A stretch of DNA of 64,000 nt from Caldatribacterium sp964426875. Its GTDB lineage: Bacteria > Atribacterota > Atribacteria > Atribacterales > Caldatribacteriaceae. The stretch covers positions 1 to 64,000 of the forward strand of contig CAYRSB010000005.1 of the NCBI GenBank assembly GCA_964426875.1, written 5' to 3'. Both the position numbers and the translations under genes were made by a program. Numbering within the stretch: the stretch's first letter is position 1; each line of letters opens with the position of its first letter. Under the pieces are notes generated by a model. It saw only the letters and a program-made list of their open reading frames with translations, had not been told where the DNA came from and made no database searches. Of this stretch, positions 25,031 to 32,604 are shown one piece after another.

Positions 25031-25678
25031 TTAGCCTTCCTCAAGAGATTTGTCGTAGAAAAGGTCGATATTAAAGTAGAAATCTCGAGTTTCTCCAGTT
25101 TCCGGGTTTTTTGCTCTGATCAGGTCAAATCTCTTCCCATCGTTCTCAACCAAGGTCTGAGATTCTCCCTCAAACCCCAAAACACTCAGGACGTTGTATT
25201 CCTCTTCAATATCAATGACAATCATGGCCGTTTCAGGGCTTTTGCCGTCTCCGGACTCAATGACCGAGCGGAGCAAATTGACAAAGACAGTCTCATGGAA
25301 TTTTTGCCCTTGGGTATCGCCCTGTTTTTCATATATCCTTGAAAAAATAAAATGAGTTATACTCCGCAAGTAGTTGATCTCCAGGATTGAATTTCCTATT
25401 CGTATAGCTTCCTCGTATTTTCCTTCTTGATAGGCCTTCCACATCTCGTTTTCCTTATCTTGGAGCTCTATCATTGTTTCGTAAGGATTATAAGATGGGA
25501 GTTTGGTTGATAGCATGCGTAATTCGGTGAAATCAATGCCGACATCACCACTTTTTAAGCGATTGAGGAGACCTATATACTCACTTGAGGCGTCTTGAGC
25601 ATTTCCATAACTGATGAGAAGGAAAGAGAAAACCGTAAGAGAGACAAAGAGCCGCAAGACTTTTGAGTATTGAAACAT
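25031..25678 (-). CDS. Secreted DUF4919 protein
   Basis: The 215-aa protein has a signal peptide (VLRLFVSLTVFSFLLISYGNAQ), so it is exported. The mature part matches the DUF4919 pattern: IDFTELRMLSTKLPSYNPYE, a TPR-like helical stretch (YQEGKYEEAIRIGNSILE, then IFSRIYEKQGD), and SGDGKSPETAMIVIDIEEEY near the C-terminus, ending FYFNIDLFYDKS. Function is unknown. ATG 25678 has AGGAGGGA upstream, and the longer open frame before it is not family-like. It is isolated by long intergenic gaps on both sides. Confidence 0.82.
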   Translation of the reverse strand: MFQYSKVLRLFVSLTVFSFLLISYGNAQDASSEYIGLLNRLKSGDVGIDFTELRMLSTKLPSYNPYETMIELQDKENEMWKAYQEGKYEEAIRIGNSILEINYLRSITHFIFSRIYEKQGDTQGQKFHETVFVNLLRSVIESGDGKSPETAMIVIDIEEEYNVLSVLGFEGESQTLVENDGKRFDLIRAKNPETGETRDFYFNIDLFYDKSLEEG

Positions 25679-26040
25679 GCTGATCCCTCCTTGAAAAATT
25701 AAAGTAACGCCTGAATCTACCCAAAGGGGCAAAGATGGGATAAATTCCATGTTGCCACTTTTTAAGTCTTCTTCAAAGGCTTTGTGCTAAGTGTGGAAGG
25801 GAATCAATAGGGGAGAAATAGGAAATATTTCTACACGCAACCCCCGGCAATCCCTCTACCCACCTGCAAGAATCACCCTCAATGGATACACCGTGTGACC
25901 AAGGCACAATGTCGGAAAACTTTCCATCCTCTTGACCCAAGGCATGCGCGAAATTGTTTAGGTTCTCTTGACTAACCCTCCCTCGGTTTGGTGCTGGTTA
26001 CCCTTCTCAACCAGCCACACGAACATACCGACAACCTTCT
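25679..26040. other. Intergenic stretch after tyrS, no gene seen
   Basis: The region between the tyrS stop and the DUF4919 start contains a short hairpin (GCTGGTT at 25993-25999 with AACCAGC at 26009-26015) but no following T run, so I do not call a terminator. No ORF or RNA gene is supported. Confidence 0.4.
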
Positions 26041-27282
26041 CTACCTCTGCTCCACGATCCTGATGCGGAAGAAGCTCTTCTTCCCGACCCGCAGTACATC
26101 ACCATCCTGCAGGAAGACGTCAGCATCTACTCCTGACACGCGTTCCCCGTTGAGGTACACCCCTCCCTGCTCAATGCATCGACGGGCCTCGCTCTTCGAC
26201 TGGAAGACCCCTGTCCTTTCAAGGAGCTTCATGATCCAAAGCTTTCCTTCCGTAAGCTCTTTCCTGGCGATACAGAGCTCCTGGGCACTCTCGGGAGAGA
26301 GCCCCTGCGAGAAGGCCCGTTCAAAGTCCTCCAGGGCTCCTCTGGCCTTTTCTTCTCCATGATACATTTTTACGAGTTCAAAGGCCAGCTCTTCCTTCCA
26401 GAGCTTGGGGTGCAACTCACCCCTCTCAAAAGCCTCCTTCTTTCTCCGAATCTCCTCGAGAGAAACACTGGTGAGAAGCACAAAGTACTTCTCAATGAGG
26501 GAATCAGGAATGGACATAACTTTTCCGAACATGGCGAAGGGGGGCTCATCGATGCCGATATAGTTGTTCAAACTCTTACTCATCTTCTCCGCCCCATCGG
26601 TTCCCTCAAGGAGCGGCATGGTGATAATCACTTGGGGTTCCTGGCCAAATTCTCGTTGGAGGTCCCGTCCCACAAGAAGGTTGAAGAGCTGATCACTCCC
26701 TCCAAGCTCGACATCAGCCCGAAGGGCCAGAGAATCGTATCCTTGAAGCAGAGGGTAGAGAAATTCGTGAAGACCTATCGGCTTACCTTCCTGAAGGCGT
26801 CTGGCAAAGTCCTCTCGCTCGAGTATCCTGGCTACCGTAAAACGGGCAGCAATCTCTATGACTTCCTCAAGAGTTAGGCGACTTAACCAGGAACTGTTGA
26901 ATTCTATTCTCGTTCTCTCGGGGTCGAGAATCTTAAACACCTGCTTGGCATAGGTAGCGGCGTTGGTTCGCACTTCTTCTTCGGTGAGCTGTCGGCGGGT
27001 CTCCTTTTTACCCGTAGGATCGCCGATTCTTCCCGTAAAATCACCGATGAGAAAGACTACCTCATGCCCCAGGTCCTGAAACTGCCGCAGCTTTCGTAGC
27101 GTCACGGTATGGCCAAGATGGATATCCGGAGCACTGGGGTCAAAGCCCTCTTTGACAGTGAGTTTCTGTCCTGTCTTATAAAAGCGCAAGAGCTTCTTAC
27201 GCAGGTCTTCGACCTCGATGACGTTTTCCGTTCCACGACTGATAACAGCTAAGTCTCGTTCCACCTGCCCTTCAAGGGTCAT
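26041..27282 (-). CDS. tyrS: Tyrosyl-tRNA synthetase
   Basis: The 413-aa class I enzyme charges tRNA-Tyr. DPSAPDIHLGHTVTLRKL carries the HIGH-type motif (HLGH), ELGGSDQLFNLLVGRDLQ the tyrosine pocket, and AEKMSKSLNN the KMSKS loop. An S4 RNA-binding domain is at the C-terminus (SKSEARRCIEQGGVYLNGER). It resembles the TyrZ-type subgroup. It follows queT by about ten bases with AAAGGAG upstream. No T-box leader is present. Confidence 0.94.
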   Translation of the reverse strand: MTLEGQVERDLAVISRGTENVIEVEDLRKKLLRFYKTGQKLTVKEGFDPSAPDIHLGHTVTLRKLRQFQDLGHEVVFLIGDFTGRIGDPTGKKETRRQLTEEEVRTNAATYAKQVFKILDPERTRIEFNSSWLSRLTLEEVIEIAARFTVARILEREDFARRLQEGKPIGLHEFLYPLLQGYDSLALRADVELGGSDQLFNLLVGRDLQREFGQEPQVIITMPLLEGTDGAEKMSKSLNNYIGIDEPPFAMFGKVMSIPDSLIEKYFVLLTSVSLEEIRRKKEAFERGELHPKLWKEELAFELVKMYHGEEKARGALEDFERAFSQGLSPESAQELCIARKELTEGKLWIMKLLERTGVFQSKSEARRCIEQGGVYLNGERVSGVDADVFLQDGDVLRVGKKSFFRIRIVEQR

Positions 27283-27291
27283 CTCTTTCCT

Positions 27292-27750
27292 TCACTCCTT
27301 TCGAAATCCTCGTCGTCCCAAGGCCACAAGCAGTGGATATCCCAGCCCATAGCAGGCTATAGCTTCCCCACAGAGAATATACAGTGCCACAGAATGATAG
27401 GGAAGGTGAAGGAGATATGCAAGATATGCTGCCACGCCAAAACCGTTCACAAGTACCGGTGGAAGAGGGGCCAAGAAGGGACGGGAGATTCTTGAAGTCC
27501 AGTACGCAGCGAAAAAAGTACAGAGTGTACCTAAGGAAAAATCGAAAACCCCAAACCCCCCAAGGACGTTGGCCACAAAACATCCAATGGTCAGACCCCA
27601 CACTGCCTCGGGAAAGAGATAAGGTAATACGGCTAAGGCCTCTGCCACCCGCACCTGAATGGGCCCATAGGCAAAAGAGGAAAGGGGGGGAAGAGTAACA
27701 AGCAGGGCATACAAAGCGGCGATGAGCGCTGCTCGAACCACGCGAACCAT
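27292..27750 (-). CDS. queT: QueT-family vitamin/queuosine-precursor transporter (ECF S-component)
   Basis: The 152-aa membrane protein has about five helices. YGPIQVRVAEALAVLPYLFP and GLTIGCFVANVLGGFGVFD match the QueT family, S-components of energy-coupling factor transporters thought to import queuosine precursors. It would need a shared ECF module encoded elsewhere. ATG 27750 is chosen because upstream residues are unlike the family and overlap the divergent promoter. There is no ribosome-binding site, and the predicted transcription start is only a few bases upstream. No preQ1 riboswitch is recognisable. Confidence 0.8.
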   Translation of the reverse strand: MVRVVRAALIAALYALLVTLPPLSSFAYGPIQVRVAEALAVLPYLFPEAVWGLTIGCFVANVLGGFGVFDFSLGTLCTFFAAYWTSRISRPFLAPLPPVLVNGFGVAAYLAYLLHLPYHSVALYILCGEAIACYGLGYPLLVALGRRGFRKE

Positions 27751-27759
27751 TTTGTTTTT

Positions 27760-27788
27760 AGCATTTTTGTGGTACCATATCATGTCAA
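27760..27788 (-). promoter_or_regulatory. Candidate promoter of queT-tyrS
   Basis: TTGACA (27788-27783) with AATGCT (27765-27760) 17 bases away on the minus strand. The -10 is poor. Start of transcription would be within about four bases of the ATG at 27750. It overlaps the divergent PBP promoter. Confidence 0.4.
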
Positions 27789-27795
27789 ATATTAT
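27767..27795 (+). promoter_or_regulatory. Candidate promoter of the penicillin-binding protein gene
   Basis: TTGTGG (27767-27772) and TATTAT (27790-27795) are 17 bases apart on the plus strand, giving a leader of about ten bases before ATG 27812. The region is interleaved with the queT promoter. Confidence 0.45.
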
Positions 27796-27811
27796 ACCAG
27801 CAAGGTTTACG

Positions 27812-29728
27812 ATGAAGAGAAAAAAGGAGAAGGAAAAGAAACTATCTTTCTTTGTGGCTTTTCTTTTGGGTATCACCTTTGGGGGGATTCTCTTTGGGGG
27901 TATACTCTTTTCCCTTGCAAAGGACCTGAAGAGCGTTTCTCCTCAAATCGAAGACTTTGCCCCTTCCCTCACCACGAGAATTTACGACATCAACGGAAAG
28001 CTCATCGGGGAATTCTTCACGGAAAGGCGGGAATACGCCCAGCTTGAAGAGATACCCCCTCTCCTCATCCAAGCCTTTATAGCCAGCGAGGACCAGAATT
28101 TCTACAGACACCCTGGGGTCGACCCCTTTGGCATCTTACGTGCCCTTTGGCAAAACCTCCTCAGCTTGAGAGTGGTTGAGGGAGGGAGCACCATCACCCA
28201 GCAGCTCTCACGTAGTCGTTTCCTCGACAACCGCAGAAGTTTTGAGAGAAAGCTTAAGGAAATACTCCTAGCCTTTATCATAGAACACAGGTACACCAAA
28301 AAAGAAATCCTTGAGGCCTACCTCAACCAGATCTACCTTGGACATGGAGTATACGGAGTGAAGGCGGCATCAAAACTTTATTTCGGAAAGGACCTTGGGG
28401 AACTCAACCTTGCCGAAATGGCAATGCTTGTAGGTGTTGCCCGCTCCCCCTCCTATTTTTCTCCCTATGTGGACCTCAACGCTGCTCAAAAGCAAAAGCG
28501 GAGAGTTTTGCGACGTATGTTAGATTGCGGATTCATCACTGAGAAAGACCTTGAAGAAGCCTTCTCTATTCCCATAGTCCTCTCCGGTATGGAAAGAAGT
28601 CCATCTATCTGCCCGTACTTTCTCGACTACATCATCAGAGAACTCCGGGGAACCTTTGAGGACAGACAGATCTTCAGCGGAGGACTCAAGGTGTACACCA
28701 CCCTTGATTCCGATCTCCAGAAAACAGCCAACGAAATTCTCAAAGAAAGTGATTATCAGGGCGCCATCCTCTGTATGGACCCCAAAAACGGTTACATAAA
28801 AGTCATGGTCGGAGGAAGGGATTACGTCGAAAGCAAGTTTAACCGGGCCACCCAGGCCTACCGTCAACCTGGCTCGACCTTCAAACCCTTCATTTATGCC
28901 GCCGCCATGGACAGTGGTTTCACCCCAAGCACTGTCCTTGTGGATGAACCCCTTGAATTTCCAAACAGCTGGAAACCTCAGAACTATGAAAAATTCTTTA
29001 GGGGGCCTCTTACCTTGCGAGAGGCTTTAGAAAAATCGGTCAACATTATCGGCATCAAGCTCCTTCAGGAAGTAGGCATCGATAAAGTCACCCAGTACGC
29101 CAAGAGGATGGGAGTAAAAAGCAGCTTGAGACGGGACCTTTCCCTCGCCTTAGGTACTTCCGAACTTACCCTCATGGAACTTGTCAACGCCTATTGTGCT
29201 TTTGCCAATGAAGGACTTGTACCGGAGCCTATGGCTATCCTCAGGGTGGAAGACACCGAAGGTCAAGTACTCTACGAGAGAAAGCCTGCAGTCCGAAGAG
29301 CACTCTCCCAGGAAACGGCCTACATCATGGCCCGCCTCCTTCAGGGGGTCATCGAGCGAGGAACAGGGAGGAGAGCGGCCATCGGGAGACCAGTCGGTGG
29401 AAAAACGGGCACGACTGAAGACTTCATCGATGCATGGTTTGTGGGTTTTACCCCCGACCTTGTGTGCGGGATTTTCCTAGGGAATGATGATCGAAAACCC
29501 TTAGGGCCCCAAAAAACTGGAGGTATTATTGCCGCTCCTCTCTTTGCCAAAATCATGAAGGCAGCCCACGAAGGGATTCCGCCTCACGATTTTGTTCGAC
29601 CAGAAGGGATAGTGGAAGCTGAGGTATGCGCCAAAACCGGGCTCTTGCCTTCTTCATCCTGCAAAACCATCTTCCTACCTTTCAAAAGAGGAACGATACC
29701 CCAAAACGTCTGTACGTCCTGTCCCTAA
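27812..29728 (+). CDS. Class A penicillin-binding protein (PBP1A family)
   Basis: The 638-aa enzyme polymerises and cross-links peptidoglycan. One N-terminal membrane helix (FFVAFLLGITFGGILFGGIL) precedes a glycosyltransferase domain (ASEDQNFYRHPGVDPFGIL, GGSTITQQLSR). The transpeptidase domain has the serine in QPGSTFKPFIYAAAMD, SVN in KSVNIIGIKL, and KTG in VGGKTGTTEDF. The short C-terminal tail holds four cysteines (CAKTGLLPSSSC and CTSCP), as often seen in this family. ATG 27812 has AAGG upstream, and a longer start is possible. It ends one base from the convergent mutS2 stop. Confidence 0.93.
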   Translation: MKRKKEKEKKLSFFVAFLLGITFGGILFGGILFSLAKDLKSVSPQIEDFAPSLTTRIYDINGKLIGEFFTERREYAQLEEIPPLLIQAFIASEDQNFYRHPGVDPFGILRALWQNLLSLRVVEGGSTITQQLSRSRFLDNRRSFERKLKEILLAFIIEHRYTKKEILEAYLNQIYLGHGVYGVKAASKLYFGKDLGELNLAEMAMLVGVARSPSYFSPYVDLNAAQKQKRRVLRRMLDCGFITEKDLEEAFSIPIVLSGMERSPSICPYFLDYIIRELRGTFEDRQIFSGGLKVYTTLDSDLQKTANEILKESDYQGAILCMDPKNGYIKVMVGGRDYVESKFNRATQAYRQPGSTFKPFIYAAAMDSGFTPSTVLVDEPLEFPNSWKPQNYEKFFRGPLTLREALEKSVNIIGIKLLQEVGIDKVTQYAKRMGVKSSLRRDLSLALGTSELTLMELVNAYCAFANEGLVPEPMAILRVEDTEGQVLYERKPAVRRALSQETAYIMARLLQGVIERGTGRRAAIGRPVGGKTGTTEDFIDAWFVGFTPDLVCGIFLGNDDRKPLGPQKTGGIIAAPLFAKIMKAAHEGIPPHDFVRPEGIVEAEVCAKTGLLPSSSCKTIFLPFKRGTIPQNVCTSCP

Positions 29729-29729
29729 T

Positions 29730-32072
29730 TCAAGACCTCAGGGTTACCACCGTAACCCCTACTCCTCCTTCTTCGGGACGGCCGAGCCGAAAGTCCTGAA
29801 CATAGGGATGGTTACGTAGAAACTCGTGGGTGACTTTGCGGAGTTTTCCCTCCCCTTTTCCGTGAATGACGTACACAGTGGTGAATCCGGCAAGAATTAC
29901 TCGATCAAGGTATTTCTCAAGAACTTCGAGGGCTTCCTCCGCCCTCAGAGCACGAATGGAAATTTCGTTCGTCGTCCGCTTTTCCGGAGCGTACGTCACA
30001 ACGGGTGTTGAAAGAGGAGGGGAAAGAACCTCTCTCTTCTCCTTTCTTAGCCTCTCGGGAGCTACCCGTACTCTCCGTTCACCCACCTCGACGAGAACTT
30101 CTTTTCGTTTCGCATCAACCTCAAGAACTATACCACTCCCCAAGGGTTCAACAAAAACCGCATCTCCTACCCTAAAACTCTCTACCTCCTTTTTGGGCTC
30201 CTCTCCGAGAGACCTTATGCCTTGCTCCTCCCTTGCTATGACGGCTTGGAGAGCTCGATACTTTTCCTCGTCGAGCTCTCGGACCTTCCGGAGTTCTCCT
30301 ACGAGACGGGCGATTTCTTCTTTCTTCTCTTTGAGGTAAGCTTCCATCTCTTTTCGGAAGGTCTTGAGAACATACCGCCTCTCTTCCTCCAGAGACTTCC
30401 TAAGAGCTTCAAGTTCCTTCCTTTCCCTTTCCACCCCGGCGAGTTTTTCCTCAAACTGGAGAACGAGTCTCTCGAACCTCTCTCTCTCCCGGGAGAGAGA
30501 GAGCAAAAGCTCGTTCAACTCCACCTCTTCGCTCCTCAGAAAACCGAAAGCTGCACGGACTACTTCCTGAGGAATGCCCACCTTCTCTGCTATTTTGATT
30601 CCAAAACTCGCCCCTACTTCTCCCACAACAAGGTGATACGTGGGCTGAAAGGTTTCGGCATCAAAGGACAGGGAAGCAGCCATTGTGCCCTCTCTCTGCA
30701 GAGCATAATTTCTTAGGGCCGAGAGATGGGTGGTGGCGATACAGGTAGTCCCTCTCTCCTTCAGGTATTCCAAGACAGCCATACCTAAGGCTGCCCCCTC
30801 CTGGGGGTCTGTTCCTGCTCCCAGCTCGTCGATGAGGAAGAGGCTCTCTTGTGTCGTTTCTTTCAGAGCTTCCGAAAGGGAAATCATGCGAGAGGTAAAA
30901 GTACTGAGATTGCTCTCTATATCCTGATGGTCCCCGATGTCCACGAAAAGGTAATCGTAAAGAGGAATAGAGGAACTCTTTTTGAGAGGCACCGGTATAC
31001 CACAGAACGTTATCACTACAAGGAGGGCAATCGTCTTGATGAGAACCGTCTTCCCTCCTCCATTGGGACCGCTGACGATGACGGTATTTTTATCCCGAGG
31101 GACTTCAAGGTCAAAGGGAACTGCCCTTCCCCCCAAGAGAGGATGTCTTCCTTCATAAATGGAGAGTTTTTCTCCTCCAACCTGTGGGACTTCTCCTCTC
31201 CACTTCTCTCCCAATTTGACCTTCGCCCGCAAAAGATCGACTTCCACGAGACATTCGAAGGTCTCAAGGAGCTCCTGGGTGTGGGGTCGCACGAATTCGG
31301 TGAAGGAAGCAAGAATCCTCTCAATTTCCTCCTTTTCAAGACTCTCCAGGATTTCAAGCTCATTCCAGAGTTGGGCAATGGACCACGGTTCGATGAAGAC
31401 CGTCGAACCACTTGCGGAGTAATCTACTACAAAACCCTTCACCGTTTCTCGAAATTGAACCTTCACCGGAACCACGTATCTTCCCTTCCTCACGGTAAAG
31501 AGGGGCTCTTGAAGATACCTTATGAAGCGAGGATCTTGAAGCATACGATGAAGAGTTTCCTCAATTTTCCCTTGCAATCCCTCCTTGCTTCTCCGAATCT
31601 GCCAAAGTTTTTCACTGGCGGTATCGAGGATCTGTCCGTCTCGGGAGAAAATTTCTTCAGCACGTCTCAAAAGCGGTCCAAAATCCCGGATTCTCTGGAA
31701 ATACCGGGAAGATATCAGGGGATACTTTTGTTCGACTTTTCGCTCTCGCAAAAAGTGATGCATCTCCTGAAGAAGGAGAAGTAACCGGTGGATTTTTATC
31801 GCCTCTTCAAGTGAGAGACAGGTTCCCACCACATGGAGTACTTGAAACACAGGGCGAAGGTCCGGAAACGCCCCAAGAGGAATATCCCCATCGAATTTGA
31901 TCAAATCCTGGGTTTCTTTTACTTCCTCGAGGTGAGAAGGAAGGATGTCCGGGGACAGAGGAAGAAGATTCCGGGCCCTCTCTTGCGTAGCCGGACAAAG
32001 ACAGAGAGAAGCCAGCTCTTCAAGGATTCTATGGTACTCAAAATTCGAGAGTGTTTTCCATGACACTTTCAC
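29730..32072 (-). CDS. mutS2: MutS2, ribosome/DNA-associated ATPase with Smr domain
   Basis: The protein of about 780 aa has a MutS-type core and clamp, with Walker A SGPNGGGKTVLIKT near residue 325. FLIDELGAGTDPQEGAALG and ATTHLSAL follow. A long charged coiled coil spans about 510-620, and the C-terminus is an Smr nuclease domain (FTTVYVIHGKGEGKLR). MutS2 proteins suppress recombination or rescue collided ribosomes. The start is uncertain: GTG 32072 lies 12 bases after AGGAG, and TTG 32096 has no site. It overlaps cvpA and closes the infC operon. Confidence 0.92.
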   Translation of the reverse strand: MKVSWKTLSNFEYHRILEELASLCLCPATQERARNLLPLSPDILPSHLEEVKETQDLIKFDGDIPLGAFPDLRPVFQVLHVVGTCLSLEEAIKIHRLLLLLQEMHHFLRERKVEQKYPLISSRYFQRIRDFGPLLRRAEEIFSRDGQILDTASEKLWQIRRSKEGLQGKIEETLHRMLQDPRFIRYLQEPLFTVRKGRYVVPVKVQFRETVKGFVVDYSASGSTVFIEPWSIAQLWNELEILESLEKEEIERILASFTEFVRPHTQELLETFECLVEVDLLRAKVKLGEKWRGEVPQVGGEKLSIYEGRHPLLGGRAVPFDLEVPRDKNTVIVSGPNGGGKTVLIKTIALLVVITFCGIPVPLKKSSSIPLYDYLFVDIGDHQDIESNLSTFTSRMISLSEALKETTQESLFLIDELGAGTDPQEGAALGMAVLEYLKERGTTCIATTHLSALRNYALQREGTMAASLSFDAETFQPTYHLVVGEVGASFGIKIAEKVGIPQEVVRAAFGFLRSEEVELNELLLSLSRERERFERLVLQFEEKLAGVERERKELEALRKSLEEERRYVLKTFRKEMEAYLKEKKEEIARLVGELRKVRELDEEKYRALQAVIAREEQGIRSLGEEPKKEVESFRVGDAVFVEPLGSGIVLEVDAKRKEVLVEVGERRVRVAPERLRKEKREVLSPPLSTPVVTYAPEKRTTNEISIRALRAEEALEVLEKYLDRVILAGFTTVYVIHGKGEGKLRKVTHEFLRNHPYVQDFRLGRPEEGGVGVTVVTLRS

Positions 32073-32604
32073 GGCCCAGAGAAACTCCTTTTTCAAGCCA
32101 GGGCTTTAAGAAGGAAGCCTGGGGAACCTGGGTGGCAAGCCGTTCAACATACATGATGGCCGGAAGCGTGCAGTTTCTATAGAAGGAAGAGCGGGCAATT
32201 GTTTCTTCGAGAAATCCAAGGTAAGAAACATTGGCCACAAAGACGGTCACCACAATGATCCAAAGCATTCCCTTCACTAAGCCCATAAAAAACCCCAAGA
32301 GAGCATCAACCCAGAGGATGTCAAGACGCTCAAAAATTCGACGAAAGCGCAGGCCGATCCAGGAGAAGAACATCACAATTGGGAGGAAAAGCACAAGAAA
32401 TCCTATGATACCAAGCCAGGGGCTTTCCCAGCCAAAGCGGGAACAAAGAAACTCCTCTACTTGAGGATAGTATCGCAACCCCAGGATAAAACCGCAGACC
32501 AGTCCAACAAATACGAGGAATTCTTTACTGAATCCTCGGAGAGAGCTCCGCACGGCATTGAAGACAAGAATGACAAAACAAAGGAGCGTATACCAATTAA
32601 TCAT
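32038..32604 (-). CDS. CvpA family membrane protein
   Basis: The 188-aa protein has four hydrophobic segments, including FLVFVGLVCGFILGL, IIGFLVLFLPIVMFFSWIGL and GLVKGMLWIIVVTVFVA. This layout matches CvpA/colicin V production proteins, which are inner-membrane proteins of unclear function. It overlaps pheT by eight bases and mutS2 by about 35. The cvpA-mutS2 pair is common in many bacteria, supporting the call. Confidence 0.8.
   Translation of the reverse strand: MINWYTLLCFVILVFNAVRSSLRGFSKEFLVFVGLVCGFILGLRYYPQVEEFLCSRFGWESPWLGIIGFLVLFLPIVMFFSWIGLRFRRIFERLDILWVDALLGFFMGLVKGMLWIIVVTVFVANVSYLGFLEETIARSSFYRNCTLPAIMYVERLATQVPQASFLKPWLEKGVSLGRESVMENTLEF

Noticed and set aside
29749..29767. Hairpin GGGTTAC/GTAACCC after the PBP gene
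   Set aside because: It lies inside the mutS2 coding end and lacks a clean T run, so I do not call it a terminator.
30849..31784. 311-aa plus-strand ORF inside mutS2
   Set aside because: Antisense shadow of a well-conserved MutS2 core; no family resemblance.
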